Part shown: positions 11,636-22,374 of the stretch, one piece after another
Numbering within the stretch: position 1 is the stretch's first letter
Layout of the letters: each line of letters begins with the position of its first letter
Assembly (NCBI RefSeq): GCF_024170225.1
Contig: NZ_JALJXU010000001.1
Coordinates: 411,509-475,508 of the forward strand
Source: Streptococcus gallinaceus
GTDB lineage: Bacteria > Bacillota > Bacilli > Lactobacillales > Streptococcaceae
Reading direction: 5' to 3'
Length of the DNA stretch: 64,000 bases
Notes under the pieces: generated by a model
Databases searched by the model: none
What the model was told of the DNA's origin: nothing
What the model saw: the letters and a program-made list of their open reading frames with translations, nothing else
Made by a program: the position numbers and the translations under genes

Positions 11636-14600
11636 CATTTGAAGCATTTTTAAGTCCGGAAGAAATCATCCAATTACAAGAGGCGGAATTAGCTTCTCAA
11701 GCCGCACAAAAGCGAACACCGGAGCAAATCGAAGCCATCTATACAAATGGCAGCAATGTCCTCGTATCGGCTTCTGCTGGTTCAGGAAAAACCTTTGTCA
11801 TGGTGGAGCGGATTTTGGATAAAATCAAGCGCGGAATTGCTATTAAGCACCTCTTTATCTCGACCTTTACCGTTAAGGCGGCAGGTGAGCTCAAGGAACG
11901 GATTGAGAAGAAGTTACATCAAGTCATCGCCCAAACGACTGATCCACAACTGCGTCAGCATCTGTCTGCCCAGCTGCTCGACCTGGAAACAGCAGATATT
12001 GGGACCATGGATGCCTTTACCCAGAAGTTGCTCACTAGTTATGGCTATACCATTGGTGTGGCACCGAATTTTCGGATTTTGCAGGATAAGAATGAACAGG
12101 ATTTGCTGAAAAATGAAGTCTATGCGGATTTGTTTGAAGACTATATGGCGGGGCAAGATGGTCGAACTTTCCAAGCACTGGTTGAAAATTTCTCTGGAAA
12201 CAGCAAAGATTCCAAGGCCTTTCGAGCCGTTGTTTATCAAGTACATGCCTTTAGCCAATCCACCAGCAATCCCAAGGAATGGATCCAAGAAAAATTACTT
12301 CGTGGACATGAAACCTTTACCAACCTAGAGAGTTTGCCAGATGCTATCATGCAGGGATTATTTGATGCTATGGAGCAGGCAGCGAATGACTTACAGGACT
12401 TAACAGACTCGCCAGACTACAAGCAAGTCACAGCAAAAGGTACACCGACCGCGACTTATACCAAGCACCAAACTATCTTTACAGGTCTGCGTGACCTACC
12501 AGTTGCCTTTGGCGAGGACAAGGACTTTGGAAAATTGATGACAGACTTGAGTGCGCTTTTGCCATCGGGAGCCGATGTGACGGTCGCCAAGGTAAAATAC
12601 CCAGTCTTTAAGCAGGTCAAAGCTCGATTGGCGGATTTGCAGCACTTGGAGACCATTTTGGCCTATCAAGGTCAGGCTCTTCCGCTCTTAAAACTTTTGC
12701 AGAATTTTGTTCTAGACTTTTCAGACCAATACTTGCAACGAAAAATACAGGAATCTGCATTTGAATTCTCGGATGTCAGCCATTTTGCTATTCAGATTTT
12801 GGAGGAAAATGAAGACATTCGCAGGACCTACCAAGACCGCTACCATGAAGTCATGGTGGATGAATACCAAGACAATAACCATAGTCAGGAACGCATGCTG
12901 GACCTGCTTTCTAACGGAAAGAATCGATTTATGGTGGGAGATATCAAGCAGTCCATCTACCGTTTTCGTCAGGCTGACCCACAGATTTTCCAGTCAAAAT
13001 TTGAACTTTATCAGAGCAATCCAGCAGCCGGGAAGTTGATTTTGCTCAAGGAAAATTTCCGTAGCCAGTCAGAAGTCTTAGATGCGACCAATGCCATCTT
13101 TACTCGTCTCATGGACCGACAAGTCGGTCAAATCAAGTACGACCAGACACATACGCTAGTAGCAGGTAGTCCTAGTCAGAAGATTGTCCTCCCTGAAAAT
13201 GAAATGGAGTACCTCGTTTACGACACTGATGTGGATGAAAATGCTGCTGAGCAGGAAATCATTTCCGGTGAAGTGGAGTTGGTTGCCAAGGAAATCATTC
13301 ATCTGGTCAATGAAAAAAATGTTGCTTTCTCTGATATTACTCTCTTGGTTCCATCCCGAACACGCAACGATGCCATTTTAACCACCTTTGAAAAACACGG
13401 CATTCCCATCGTATCTGACGGAGGCGAGGCCAATTATCTCAAGTCTGTCGAAGTCATGATCATGCTGGACACTCTGCGCACCATCAACAATCCTCTCAAT
13501 GACTATGCCCTCGTTGCCCTGCTCAAATCTCCCATGTTTCACTTTAACGAGGACGAGTTGGCTCGGTTGGCATTACAAGCTGAAAAAGGCAATCTCTATG
13601 AAAAGATGCGACTTGCCTTAGAAAGAAAAGGAGCAAGTCAAGAACTCATTTTTGCTGCGCTTCATCAAAAGATTAGCCTCTTTGAAGCCAACTTACATGA
13701 CTGGCGCCGCTTTGCAAAGACAGGCTCCATTCATGACTTGATTTGGAAGATTTTCAATGAGAAATTTTACTATGATTATGTCGGTGCCTTGCCAAATGGT
13801 GCCAAACGTCAGGCTAATCTCTATGCACTGGGACTACGAGCCAATAATTTTGAAAAAACCGGTTTTAAGGGCTTGGCGCGTTTTATTTCCATGATTGACA
13901 AGCTTTTGGCCAGCGATAACGACCTGGCAGATGTGGAAGTGGCCTTGCCACAAGATGCCGTGCAGCTCATGACGGTTCACAAGTCCAAAGGACTGGAGTT
14001 CAAGTATGTCTTTTTGCTCAATATGGATAAGAATTTCAACGCCATGGAAAGCAAGGGTTCGGTTATCTTGAGCCGTGAAAATGGGATTGGTATCAAGTAT
14101 CTGGCTGATATGAAGGATCAATTCGAGACGCCGCTCCCTCATGTGCGCGTGTCCATGAATACCCTGCCCTACCAACTCAATCAGCGAGAACTTAAAATTG
14201 CCAACCTTTCTGAGCAAATGCGCCTCCTCTATGTCGCTATGACGCGGGCTGAGAAGAAGCTCTATCTGGTCGGAAAAGGTAGTCAAGAAAAGCTGGCAGA
14301 CAAGTACGATGGCAAGCGAGATGCGGGTGTCCTCCTAGCATCAACTCGTGAGTCCATGACCAATTTTCAGGATTGGATACTGGGAATTGCGGAAGCTTTT
14401 GAGGGAGAAAATCTTTATTTCAAGAAAACCTTTATCACCGACCAAGATTTGACACCAGAACAGATTGGTCAGCTGAAAGTTGAAGGAAAGATTGTTGCGG
14501 ATGACATGAAGGATAATCGCCAATCAGAAGATATCAGCCTAGCATTAGCCCAATTAGAAGCGGTAGAAATGCTAAATGAGAAGTACGCAAGTGCCATTCA

Positions 14601-15222
14601 GCTACCAAGTCTTCGCACGCCTAGCCAAATCAAGAAATTCTACGAACCAGTCTTGGCTGACGATGGATTGGACATCATGGAAAAGACGACTGTCGCTCCT
14701 AAGTTTGACCTACCTGATTTTTCTAAAAAAGCAACTGTAACGGGTGCGCAAATCGGTTCAGCTGTTCACGAGCTCATGCAACTAATTCCTTTAGTTGCTC
14801 CCATGACCATGCCTATTTTGCAGAAGGCCTTGGCACAAGTTCAAGTAGAGCCTGCTGTTAAGGAAAAAATTGCCTTGGAAAAAGTGCTAGCATTCTTTGC
14901 TAGTCCGCTTGGACAGGAAATTCTCCTTCATAAGGACAAGGTGCGTCGAGAAGCGACTTTTGCTCTTCTCAAAAAAGACCCAGTTTCCAAAGAAGACTAT
15001 GTTCTTCGTGGGATTATTGACGGCTTTATACGTTACGAGGACCGCATTGTGCTCTTTGACTACAAAACGGATCACTATCAGGAAGCGGAACAGATGAAAA
15101 CACGCTACGCTGGCCAAATGCAGTTGTACGCCGAAGCTCTACAACAAGCCTACCAAGTAGAAAAAGTGGACAAATACCTGATTTTACTCGGTGGAGAAGA
15201 GATTCAGGTATTAGAATTATAG
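11632..15222 (+). CDS. rexA: ATP-dependent helicase/nuclease subunit A (RexA/AddA)
   Basis: Large subunit (1196 residues) of RexAB: a UvrD-type helicase fused to a RecB-type nuclease. Walker [16 protein letters not shown] is near residue 45. [52 protein letters not shown] and [11 protein letters not shown] follow as helicase motifs. The C-terminus has [12 protein letters not shown] and LFDYKTDHY, the nuclease metal ligands. GGAGG lies 7 bases before the ATG. It overlaps rexB by ATGA. Length is close to streptococcal RexA. Confidence 0.95.
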   Translation: MTFEAFLSPEEIIQLQEAELASQAAQKRTPEQIEAIYTNGSNVLVSASAGSGKTFVMVERILDKIKRGIAIKHLFISTFTVKAAGELKERIEKKLHQVIAQTTDPQLRQHLSAQLLDLETADIGTMDAFTQKLLTSYGYTIGVAPNFRILQDKNEQDLLKNEVYADLFEDYMAGQDGRTFQALVENFSGNSKDSKAFRAVVYQVHAFSQSTSNPKEWIQEKLLRGHETFTNLESLPDAIMQGLFDAMEQAANDLQDLTDSPDYKQVTAKGTPTATYTKHQTIFTGLRDLPVAFGEDKDFGKLMTDLSALLPSGADVTVAKVKYPVFKQVKARLADLQHLETILAYQGQALPLLKLLQNFVLDFSDQYLQRKIQESAFEFSDVSHFAIQILEENEDIRRTYQDRYHEVMVDEYQDNNHSQERMLDLLSNGKNRFMVGDIKQSIYRFRQADPQIFQSKFELYQSNPAAGKLILLKENFRSQSEVLDATNAIFTRLMDRQVGQIKYDQTHTLVAGSPSQKIVLPENEMEYLVYDTDVDENAAEQEIISGEVELVAKEIIHLVNEKNVAFSDITLLVPSRTRNDAILTTFEKHGIPIVSDGGEANYLKSVEVMIMLDTLRTINNPLNDYALVALLKSPMFHFNEDELARLALQAEKGNLYEKMRLALERKGASQELIFAALHQKISLFEANLHDWRRFAKTGSIHDLIWKIFNEKFYYDYVGALPNGAKRQANLYALGLRANNFEKTGFKGLARFISMIDKLLASDNDLADVEVALPQDAVQLMTVHKSKGLEFKYVFLLNMDKNFNAMESKGSVILSRENGIGIKYLADMKDQFETPLPHVRVSMNTLPYQLNQRELKIANLSEQMRLLYVAMTRAEKKLYLVGKGSQEKLADKYDGKRDAGVLLASTRESMTNFQDWILGIAEAFEGENLYFKKTFITDQDLTPEQIGQLKVEGKIVADDMKDNRQSEDISLALAQLEAVEMLNEKYASAIQLPSLRTPSQIKKFYEPVLADDGLDIMEKTTVAPKFDLPDFSKKATVTGAQIGSAVHELMQLIPLVAPMTMPILQKALAQVQVEPAVKEKIALEKVLAFFASPLGQEILLHKDKVRREATFALLKKDPVSKEDYVLRGIIDGFIRYEDRIVLFDYKTDHYQEAEQMKTRYAGQMQLYAEALQQAYQVEKVDKYLILLGGEEIQVLEL

Positions 15223-15241
15223 ATATGAAAAAGGAGAATGG

Positions 15242-15625
15242 ATGGCATTCGTATTAAGAGAAGAACATGTGGAACAACTTGTCCAGCAGGTAAATGTGGA
15301 GAATCCCGCTTTTCGATTTGATTGGCAAACTTACTTGGTTGCGACCCAGCAATTTGGTCGGAGTATTGAGATATTTGTTTTGGTAGAAAATCCAGACTAT
15401 TTTGCGCTTATTAAAATGGGTACATTTGACACTTCTAAAGTGTCAGATGTAAAGATTATCGCTAAAAGTCAAATTCAAGGATTTAAGTTAAAACGCGGAC
15501 TTATTCAAAATATCCTCAAAATTCGCATGAAAACTGGAGTTTTTTATAAACTTCGTTTCCGTGACAAGGCTGGGAAAAAACTACCTCTGCATGCCCAGAA
15601 TGCTATTCAGTATAAGATGAATTGA
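15242..15625 (+). CDS. conserved hypothetical protein, possibly PH-like fold
   Basis: Not recognised. The 127-residue soluble protein opens MAFVLREEHVEQLV, has no signal peptide or membrane span, and has a basic C-terminal half (KSQIQGFKLKRGLIQNILKIR) rich in predicted beta strands. A bacterial PH-like fold is a guess from that pattern. GGAG sits 7 bases upstream of ATG 15242. It starts 19 bases after rexA and is followed by a membrane protein, so it probably lies in the rexBA transcript. Confidence 0.7.
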   Translation: MAFVLREEHVEQLVQQVNVENPAFRFDWQTYLVATQQFGRSIEIFVLVENPDYFALIKMGTFDTSKVSDVKIIAKSQIQGFKLKRGLIQNILKIRMKTGVFYKLRFRDKAGKKLPLHAQNAIQYKMN

Positions 15626-15652
15626 CCTGCACAATACGCAGACCGTTTGGAT

Positions 15653-16153
15653 ATGAAAGATCATAGCGCCTCTTTTTTCTCACAGGTGAGAACATGGGGA
15701 TTGATTATCTTAGTATTTATTATTACGGTTATTATTTTAGCTACGACAGGATCTAAGTTGATTGGTATAGTATTTTTTGTAGGGGTTCTTGCAGGAACTG
15801 ACTGGTTTAGCAATAAGCTAAAAAGTAGGAAAGTTATGAATACTGATGCAGAATTTTTCAAGCAATCCGAGATAATTGAGCAAAATGCGTCAAATGTTTC
15901 TTTTGAAGAGACTTACAAAACCATGAAAAATTGTCAACCTCAACCTGTGACAATGGAAGGTCAGACAGCTTACTATAGTCGTTTATTGCAAATGGCGCAT
16001 TATTTGGGATATGATAATGAAACTCAATATTACTTGGAGAAGATTCCAAGAGCTTACCCCGAGGGAACTGAGCAAGAGTACCTTGCCTGTGTCAATTACC
16101 TCGCCACACCAATTGAAAAAGAACAGGTAGAGAGCATAAACGAAGCTGAATAA
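15653..16153 (+). CDS. hypothetical membrane protein with two N-terminal spans
   Basis: Not recognised. The 166-residue protein has two adjacent hydrophobic segments at about residues 14-32 and 34-52, then a soluble, mostly helical tail of about 110 residues ([31 protein letters not shown]) that resembles a tetratricopeptide-like helix pair. An in-frame TTG at 15647 is an alternative start. The ribosome binding site is poor. A terminator follows directly, so this is probably the last gene of the rex operon. Confidence 0.65.
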   Translation: MKDHSASFFSQVRTWGLIILVFIITVIILATTGSKLIGIVFFVGVLAGTDWFSNKLKSRKVMNTDAEFFKQSEIIEQNASNVSFEETYKTMKNCQPQPVTMEGQTAYYSRLLQMAHYLGYDNETQYYLEKIPRAYPEGTEQEYLACVNYLATPIEKEQVESINEAE

Positions 16154-16185
16154 GAAAAAATGCTGAGCAAAATCTCGGCATTTTT
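16154..16185 (+). terminator. terminator before lepA
   Basis: TGCTGAG pairs with CTCGGCA around CAAAAT, with an A-tract before and TTTTT after. The lepA extended -10 TGgTATAAT (16185-16193) begins in the T-run. Confidence 0.85.
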
Positions 16186-16221
16186 GGTATAATAAATAGT
16201 AATACCCTAAAAGGAATGACT

Positions 16222-18054
16222 ATGAACTTAGAAGAATTGAAAAAACGACAGGAGAAGATTCGTAACTTCTCGATTATTGCTCATATTGACCACGGAAAAT
16301 CCACACTTGCTGACCGTATTTTGGAGAAGACCGAGACAGTTTCCAGCCGTGAAATGCAGGCTCAGCTCTTGGACTCTATGGATTTGGAGCGCGAGCGTGG
16401 TATCACCATCAAGCTCAATGCTGTTCAGCTTAATTACAAGGCTAATGACGGCGAAACCTACATTTTCCACCTGATTGACACGCCTGGACACGTGGACTTT
16501 ACCTATGAAGTTTCTCGTTCTTTGGCCGCCTGTGAAGGAGCTATTTTGGTCGTTGATGCGGCACAAGGAATTGAAGCTCAAACCCTGGCAAATGTTTACT
16601 TGGCCTTGGATAATGACTTGGAAATCTTGCCAATTATCAATAAAATTGATCTGCCAGCAGCGGATCCAGAATGTGTCCGTCATGAAATCGAAGACGTTAT
16701 CGGCTTAGATGCTTCAGAAGCTGTTCTGACCTCTGCCAAAGCTGGTATCGGGATTGAAGAAATCTTGGAGCAGATTGTGGAGAAAGTACCTGCACCGACA
16801 GGTGATGTGGAAGCACCGCTCCAAGCCTTGATTTTCGACTCTGTCTACGATGCTTATCGCGGCGTTATCTTGCAGGTCCGCATTGTCAATGGTATGGTTA
16901 AACCGGGCGACAAAATTCAAATGATGTCCAATGGTAAGACCTTTGATGTGACTGAGGTGGGGATTTTCACACCAAAAGCAGTCGGTCGAGACTTTTTGGC
17001 AACGGGTGATGTCGGCTATATTGCAGCCTCTATCAAGACAGTGGCAGATACGCGTGTTGGGGACACCGTGACACTTGCTAGCAATCCTGCAACAGAAGCT
17101 CTCCATGGCTACAAGCAGATGAATCCAATGGTTTTTGCCGGTATCTATCCGATTGAGTCAAATAAATACAACGACCTGCGTGAAGCTCTTGAAAAACTCC
17201 AGCTCAACGATGCCAGTCTTCAATTTGAGCCAGAAACTTCACAAGCTCTTGGCTTTGGTTTCCGTTGCGGCTTCTTGGGACTACTTCACATGGATGTGAT
17301 CCAAGAGCGTTTGGAACGTGAGTTTAACATTGACCTCATCATGACGGCACCGTCAGTAGTTTACCATGTCAACACGACTGATGGGGAAATGATTGAAGTA
17401 GCCAATCCGTCTGAATTCCCAGACCCAACCCGTGTAGAATCCATCGAAGAGCCCTATGTTAAGGCGCAAATCATGGTTCCACAAGAGTATGTCGGAGCAG
17501 TCATGGACTTGGCACAGCGCAAGCGTGGAGACTTTGTGACCATGGATTACATTGATGATAATCGTGTCAATGTCATCTATCAAATCCCACTGGCAGAGAT
17601 TGTTTTTGACTTCTTTGACAAACTCAAGTCTTCTACACGTGGCTATGCAAGTTTTGATTATGAAATTTCAGAATACCGCCGCAGCCAATTGGTGAAGATG
17701 GATATCCTCCTCAATGGCGACAAGGTCGATGCTCTCAGCTTTATCGTTCACAAAGAATTTGCCTATGAACGTGGAAAATTGATTGTTGACAAGCTCAAGA
17801 AAATCATCCCTCGCCAACAATTCGAAGTGCCGATTCAAGCGGCTATCGGTCAAAAAATCGTGGCTCGTTCTGACATCAAGGCCCTCCGTAAAAACGTATT
17901 GGCTAAATGTTATGGTGGTGACGTTTCGCGTAAACGTAAACTCCTTGAAAAACAAAAAGCTGGTAAGAAACGGATGAAGGCTATCGGTTCAGTTGAAGTC
18001 CCACAAGAAGCCTTCTTGTCAGTACTTTCAATGGACGATGATGATAAAAAATAG
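16222..18054 (+). CDS. lepA: elongation factor 4 (LepA) GTPase
   Basis: Ribosome-associated translational GTPase that back-translocates stalled ribosomes. G1 [13 protein letters not shown] is near residue 17, G2 RERGITIK, G3 DTPGHVDF and G4 NKIDLP. The LepA-specific C-terminal domain ends [22 protein letters not shown] 16222 ([12 protein letters not shown]) has AAGGA 8 bases upstream; the ATG 6 bases earlier is too close to it. The 610 residues are typical. It is transcribed alone, from the promoter at 16185-16193 to the terminator at 18069. Confidence 0.97.
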   Translation: MNLEELKKRQEKIRNFSIIAHIDHGKSTLADRILEKTETVSSREMQAQLLDSMDLERERGITIKLNAVQLNYKANDGETYIFHLIDTPGHVDFTYEVSRSLAACEGAILVVDAAQGIEAQTLANVYLALDNDLEILPIINKIDLPAADPECVRHEIEDVIGLDASEAVLTSAKAGIGIEEILEQIVEKVPAPTGDVEAPLQALIFDSVYDAYRGVILQVRIVNGMVKPGDKIQMMSNGKTFDVTEVGIFTPKAVGRDFLATGDVGYIAASIKTVADTRVGDTVTLASNPATEALHGYKQMNPMVFAGIYPIESNKYNDLREALEKLQLNDASLQFEPETSQALGFGFRCGFLGLLHMDVIQERLEREFNIDLIMTAPSVVYHVNTTDGEMIEVANPSEFPDPTRVESIEEPYVKAQIMVPQEYVGAVMDLAQRKRGDFVTMDYIDDNRVNVIYQIPLAEIVFDFFDKLKSSTRGYASFDYEISEYRRSQLVKMDILLNGDKVDALSFIVHKEFAYERGKLIVDKLKKIIPRQQFEVPIQAAIGQKIVARSDIKALRKNVLAKCYGGDVSRKRKLLEKQKAGKKRMKAIGSVEVPQEAFLSVLSMDDDDKK

Positions 18055-18068
18055 GATGGTTGGCACTG

Positions 18069-18091
18069 CACCCCAATAAGGGGTGTTTTTT
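18069..18091 (+). terminator. lepA terminator
   Basis: CACCCC, loop, GGGGTG, then six or more T. It begins 14 bases after the lepA stop. Confidence 0.9.
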
Positions 18092-18436
18092 GTTGAAAAA
18101 ATGCTAGTTTTAATATACATATTTATCGATGGTTCTACTAAAAATATTTCCATAAATTTTACATTATTTCTTTAAAGAAACAGGGTGATATGTTAAAATG
18201 GTATATATAATTGGGTACAAATTTACTAAGCGTTATGCCCTCTCAGTGATAGCAAAGTAAATTTTTCTCATTCTATTCATTATTGGTAAATAATAATAGA
18301 ATTTTTATGCAAAAGGAGGTATTTTTAGAAATAAGAATTTTATTCTTATTTGAGAGTCTATTTCTTTTTTGGTGCAATTTAGAGAGGGACGGCAGCAGGA
18401 ATGAAATATTGAAATTGAAAATTATAAGGAGAAATA
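18092..18436 (+). promoter_or_regulatory. long AT-rich leader region of the adhesin gene
   Basis: This 345-base gap holds no convincing gene. TATAAT at 18206-18211 is a likely -10, which would give an mRNA leader of about 220 bases. An isolated AAGGAGGT at 18314 is not followed by a usable start. Just before the adhesin ATG, AAGGAG sits with correct spacing. No riboswitch class was recognised. Confidence 0.4.
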
Positions 18437-21370
18437 ATGAACAAAGTTACAACGAAAACTGTTTACACTTGGTTAAGCTTGTTGTTGCTCTTTATCGGTC
18501 AGATTGCGCCACTAGGCGGCTTGAGAGTCTCTGCTGCTGATTCGGGAGACTACAGCTATGAAGCCTATGTAAAGCCAACAGAGTATGCTGACTACAGCAA
18601 TCCAATTTATGTCAGAGATGCCGCAACAAGTGAAGAACGAGTTGTGTATTGTTTTAATTATCATTCTGAATGGCCGAATAACGAAGGAACAACACCTTAT
18701 CCTAAATATAAAAAAGAATTAGGAAATGCGAATACTTTTGCTGAATTAGCAGCATCAGAATCATTGACAGGTGCAGATTTAGAAGCAACCATTTTAAAAG
18801 TGATTTATAATGGTTTTGGAAATGACGCAGCTCGTCTACAAGCAAAATACGGTCTAAGTAATGGTGTCTTCCGTCGTGTAACCCAATACGCTATCTGGTA
18901 CTTTACAGATCATAAGGATTTTCCATCTGCAGATGTATCCCCAATCACTAGCTTTACAGCTAAAGAAAAGGCTGTATTTATGGCTTTGATCGGTCAAGGT
19001 GATGCCTTGGAAACTCCACCAGTAAATGCTACTTTAGATGTCTATCGTACAGACGGCTCTAAGCCAAATAACGGGAGTTCGAAAGCGAATTATCAAAATC
19101 TTCTTGGTGGAAACTTTGTAAACAAAGATACTGGAACAGATGTACCAGTTGTTAAGAAAAAAATTTCGATTTTTGCTAAAAAAGTCTGGGATAAAGCTGA
19201 TAATGTTGCTAATAAACCAGAAGTTAGCTTCCAATTGAAAAACAAACAAACAGGTGAAGCTATTGGTGATGCTAAAGTTGTACAAACTCCGGCTGGACGG
19301 AGTGAAGCAACTGTACAGTGGGATGACTTGTCTGGTGAAGTATCTGACTATACCGTTGAAGAAGTCACAAAACTGGATGGTTATACAACATCACCTACTC
19401 AAGGGAATGGTACAGAAACTAGTCCATTTACCATTACAAATACGAAGAATTCTACTGTCCCAGAATATGTTCAAACGATTCAAGTAAACAAAGCATGGGC
19501 AGGTGAGAATCTTCCAGCAGCAAAACCGGATGTTTATTTCGCTCTTTACAAACGAACAAACGGCGTTGAATCACAGGTGACAGCTGCGGATGTTCCAGCT
19601 ATTAAAGTAAACCCACAAAAATGGCAAGTTAGCCCAGTTGTGTGGAAAAATATCTATGCCCCAGGTCGCGACCAAGCTACAGGTGCTACCATTGAATATT
19701 TCGTTAAGGAAGTCAATGCAGATGGCAGTGACTGGTCCGCACCAAATTACCTAGCCCCTACTTCAACATCTGCACTTTCAGGAGCAAACTCATTGGTATT
19801 TAACTTTACAAATACCTACCAACCAACATCTCCAAAACCAACTACACACGATGTTGTCATCAGTAAGACCAACCTTGGTGGCAAGGAAATTGCAGGCGCT
19901 CAAATTGAGATTCGCAAAGACGGCCAAAAAGTCGAAGGTTGGACATCCGAAGCTGATAAATCTCACACTGTGAAACTCGAAGCAGGTGAGTACGTCTTCC
20001 ACGAAGAAGTTGCCCCAACCGGCTACTTGAAAGTCACAGATATCACATTCACAGTTGATAAAGACGGCAAGGTAACCGTTAAAACTGACACAACCACTGC
20101 CGAAAAATCAAAAACAGAAGGAAGCAAATTGACAGTTGTTGATGAGACACAGACTGTTTCAATCAATCTTCTTAAATTATGGTCAGATAGAACAGGAGAT
20201 GCTAAGACGACAGATATTCCAGAGCAAGTAACCGTTAAGTTATATGCGAATGGCAAACCAGCAACAGACTTGGCAGGGAAAGATGTTTCAACTGTTGTAT
20301 TGACAAAAGCAACTGCTAATGCAATTGAGAATACTGCAGTTGTTTCAAACCTACGTGCATTCGATGAAACCGGCAACCGTATTGTCTACACAATTGAAGA
20401 AACCCCTGTAGCAGGCTATACAGAAGTTGGAGAAGCTGCATTTAAAACATCTGCAACACCTAGCAATTGGGCTGATAATGGTGCAATATACAACTTGACA
20501 CTTCGAAATCAAGAGAATACGGTTGAGAAGAAAGACGTTGTCATCAGTAAGACCAACCTTGGCGGCAAGGAAATTGCAGGCGCTCAAATCGAAATCCGCA
20601 AAGACGGCCAAAAAGTTGAAGGTTGGACATCCGAAGCTGACAAGTCACACACTGTGAAATTGGAAGCTGGTGAGTACGTCTTCCACGAAGAAGTTGCCCC
20701 AACCGGCTACTTGAAAGTCACTGACATCACATTCACAGTTGATAAAGATGGCAACGTGACGGTCAAAGAAGATACGACTACCGCTGAAAAATCTAAGACA
20801 GAAGGCAATAAACTTACTGTCGTTGATGAAACTGAAGTTGTCAAACCAACTACTCATGATGTTGTCATCAGTAAGACCAACCTTGGCGGCAAGGAAATTG
20901 CAGGCGCTCAAATTGAGATCCGCAAAGACGGCCAAAAAGTTGAAGGTTGGACATCCGAAGCTGACAAGTCACACATTGTGAAATTGGAAGCAGGCGAATA
21001 TGTCTTCCACGAAGAAGTTGCCCCAACCGGCTACTTGAAAGTGACTGACATCACATTCACAGTTGATAAAGATGGCAACGTGACGGTCAAAGAAGATACG
21101 ACTACCGCTGAAAAATCTAAGACAGAAGACAATAAACTTACTGTCGTTGATGAAGCTGAGGCTGTGAAACCAGAGCCTCAACCGGTTGAGCCAAAACCAA
21201 CCCCTACTCCAAAAGAAGATGTACCTAAACAAAACGGTGGTACAAATACGACCACTACGAAAAAGGTGTTACCACGTACTAATTCAGAAAATGCCATCAT
21301 CTTAACAATGGTTGGTTTCGGACTGTTAGTTGTACTAGGCTTCTCTTACTGGAAGAAAGTAAACGAGTAA
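18437..21370 (+). CDS. thioester-domain surface adhesin with Cna_B repeats and LPxTN anchor
   Basis: Cell-wall protein of 977 residues. A signal peptide (about residues 1-33, ending RVSA) is followed by a thioester domain: Cys72 in VVYCFNY and Gln150 in TQYAIWYFTD are placed as in domains that form an internal Cys-Gln thioester and bind host surfaces covalently. From about residue 240 there are Ig-like Cna_B/SpaA domains with K-W and E-box motifs (VKVW-type openings, YTVEEV, YFVKEV, YTIEETP) expected to form isopeptide bonds. Three copies of a 99-residue module lie at residues 472-570, 700-798 and 808-906; a different Cna_B domain separates copies 1 and 2. A Pro/Lys/Glu wall-spanning stretch precedes LPRTN, a hydrophobic helix and KK. 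The sorting motif ends in Asn, not the usual Gly. No sortase or second pilin is adjacent, so a stand-alone adhesin is likelier than a pilus. Confidence 0.9.
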   Translation: MNKVTTKTVYTWLSLLLLFIGQIAPLGGLRVSAADSGDYSYEAYVKPTEYADYSNPIYVRDAATSEERVVYCFNYHSEWPNNEGTTPYPKYKKELGNANTFAELAASESLTGADLEATILKVIYNGFGNDAARLQAKYGLSNGVFRRVTQYAIWYFTDHKDFPSADVSPITSFTAKEKAVFMALIGQGDALETPPVNATLDVYRTDGSKPNNGSSKANYQNLLGGNFVNKDTGTDVPVVKKKISIFAKKVWDKADNVANKPEVSFQLKNKQTGEAIGDAKVVQTPAGRSEATVQWDDLSGEVSDYTVEEVTKLDGYTTSPTQGNGTETSPFTITNTKNSTVPEYVQTIQVNKAWAGENLPAAKPDVYFALYKRTNGVESQVTAADVPAIKVNPQKWQVSPVVWKNIYAPGRDQATGATIEYFVKEVNADGSDWSAPNYLAPTSTSALSGANSLVFNFTNTYQPTSPKPTTHDVVISKTNLGGKEIAGAQIEIRKDGQKVEGWTSEADKSHTVKLEAGEYVFHEEVAPTGYLKVTDITFTVDKDGKVTVKTDTTTAEKSKTEGSKLTVVDETQTVSINLLKLWSDRTGDAKTTDIPEQVTVKLYANGKPATDLAGKDVSTVVLTKATANAIENTAVVSNLRAFDETGNRIVYTIEETPVAGYTEVGEAAFKTSATPSNWADNGAIYNLTLRNQENTVEKKDVVISKTNLGGKEIAGAQIEIRKDGQKVEGWTSEADKSHTVKLEAGEYVFHEEVAPTGYLKVTDITFTVDKDGNVTVKEDTTTAEKSKTEGNKLTVVDETEVVKPTTHDVVISKTNLGGKEIAGAQIEIRKDGQKVEGWTSEADKSHIVKLEAGEYVFHEEVAPTGYLKVTDITFTVDKDGNVTVKEDTTTAEKSKTEDNKLTVVDEAEAVKPEPQPVEPKPTPTPKEDVPKQNGGTNTTTTKKVLPRTNSENAIILTMVGFGLLVVLGFSYWKKVNE
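19850..20146 (+). repeat. adhesin repeat copy 1 (297 bp)
   Basis: First of three in-frame 297-bp modules encoding VVISKTNLGGKEIAG to LTVVDE. It differs from copies 2 and 3 mostly at silent positions. Confidence 0.95.
20534..20830 (+). repeat. adhesin repeat copy 2 (297 bp)
   Basis: Second 297-bp module. It is nearly identical in DNA to copy 3 and separated from it by only 27 bases. Confidence 0.95.
20858..21154 (+). repeat. adhesin repeat copy 3 (297 bp)
   Basis: Third module. It carries HIVKLEAGEY where the other copies have HTVKLEAGEY, and TEDNKLTVVDE at its end. Confidence 0.95.
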
Positions 21371-21388
21371 ATCGTTGTATTTCATATG

Positions 21389-21416
21389 AAGACACTAGGT
21401 TTCTAGTGTCTTTTTT
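21389..21416 (+). terminator. adhesin gene terminator
   Basis: AAGACACTAG and CTAGTGTCTT pair perfectly around GTTT, followed by T. Confidence 0.93.
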
Positions 21417-21423
21417 AGGTCTA

Positions 21424-21432
21424 TGTTATAAT
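21424..21432 (+). promoter_or_regulatory. extended -10 of the methyltransferase gene, leaderless arrangement
   Basis: TGtTATAAT is followed by GGCACT and then ATG, so the start codon falls at the expected transcription start. No ribosome binding site is present. Confidence 0.65.
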
Positions 21433-21438
21433 GGCACT

Positions 21439-22203
21439 ATGAGTGAATATATTGTAACCACGTCGTTTAGGCCAGATCAAAAGCAAGTTCAATTAGCGAA
21501 AAAGTTGGCGGAAGAGTACGGATTTTATATCAAAGAGCGAAAGAAAGACTCTGTTAGAAAACTCATTGGAAGTTATGATGGGGCGGTGATTGTCTACAAA
21601 GAGAAGCTTGTTTTCACAGCGGCAAACGGACAAGAATTGGTCTTTCACCCAGATACTGCCATGCTGCGCATCAAGGCTCTTCACGACCCTCTAGTTGATG
21701 TAATGGGGGAAAATCCTAAGGAAGTACTGGACTGTACAATGGGCCTGGCATCCGATAGTTTGGTGATGGCAGTAGCAGGGCACAAAGTGACTGCGATCGA
21801 GTCTCAATTGATTCCCTATCTAGTGGTATCACAAGGGCTTCAGACACATATAAGTGGTCATGCCAAATTGGATGCGGCCATGCGATCTATTCAAGCAATT
21901 CGGGCAGATTATCAGCATTTTCTTTCATTGCAAGCAAGCGATTCCTTTGATGTTCTTTATTTTGATCCCATGTTTTCAGAAAGGATAGCAGCATCTGATA
22001 ATTTAGCTGGACTAGAAAGTGTGGCCAATCCGACCCGATTGACGGCAGCCGTCTTGGAAGAAGCCAAACGAGTGGCGCGCGAAAAAATCATTATCAAAGC
22101 GCATTTTAGGGATACAGTGTTTGAGGAATTGGGTTTTGAGAGAATGGTTCGACCAAATCAAAAATTTCACTACGGAGTGATAGAATTGGCACCAAGCAAA
22201 TAA
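21439..22203 (+). CDS. class I SAM-dependent methyltransferase, RsmJ/YhiQ-like
   Basis: A 254-residue cytosolic protein. The SAM-binding core is LDCTMGLASDSLVMA with the acidic AIES after strand 2, and the catalytic loop is FDVLYFDPMF. DPMF is the motif of the RsmJ-like 16S rRNA methyltransferase group, so an RNA target is plausible but not shown. The start MSEYIVTTSFRPD is the only reasonable one, because the predicted promoter lies immediately in front of it. The gene stands alone between the adhesin and rpsP. Confidence 0.85.
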   Translation: MSEYIVTTSFRPDQKQVQLAKKLAEEYGFYIKERKKDSVRKLIGSYDGAVIVYKEKLVFTAANGQELVFHPDTAMLRIKALHDPLVDVMGENPKEVLDCTMGLASDSLVMAVAGHKVTAIESQLIPYLVVSQGLQTHISGHAKLDAAMRSIQAIRADYQHFLSLQASDSFDVLYFDPMFSERIAASDNLAGLESVANPTRLTAAVLEEAKRVAREKIIIKAHFRDTVFEELGFERMVRPNQKFHYGVIELAPSK

Positions 22204-22229
22204 AAATCAAATACTGTCAAGTTTTTTTC

Positions 22230-22257
22230 TTGACAGGAGCGGTCTATGTGTTATAAT
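22230..22257 (+). promoter_or_regulatory. rpsP operon promoter
   Basis: Consensus TTGACA (22230-22235), a 16-base spacer and TATAAT (22252-22257). The -35 is also the right arm of a CTGTCAAG/CTTGACAG hairpin (from 22214) that could close the preceding gene or block the promoter. Confidence 0.8.
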
Positions 22258-22289
22258 AGTTAAGGTAATACTCTTCTAAAAGCAAAATT

Positions 22290-22374
22290 TTCCATCGTTA
22301 ACTCACCTTGCCGTACTAAAGTACTGTCTACAGTTCGTTGCCTTGGAAGCCTTTGATTTTCATTGAGTATAAAT
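22290..22374 (-). repeat. dispersed streptococcal intergenic repeat in the rpsP leader
   Basis: On the minus strand this reads ATACTCAATGAAAATCAAAG and continues to a degenerate end rich in TACGGCAAGGTGAGTTAACG. I recognise this start and end from a family of short repeats scattered between streptococcal genes. It lies inside the predicted 5' untranslated region of rpsP. Confidence 0.55.

Noticed and set aside
18283..18540. Possible 85-codon ORF upstream of and overlapping the adhesin start
   Set aside because: TTG start without a ribosome binding site, low-complexity AT-rich sequence, and overlap with a well-supported signal peptide in another frame.
19850..21154. Regularly repeated DNA that might suggest a repeat array such as CRISPR
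   Set aside because: The repeats are 297 bp, in frame and part of a surface protein; spacers and short repeats are absent.
20534..21232. Long minus-strand ORFs across the adhesin repeats
   Set aside because: They mirror the repeated codons of the adhesin, have no ribosome binding site and no known protein features.
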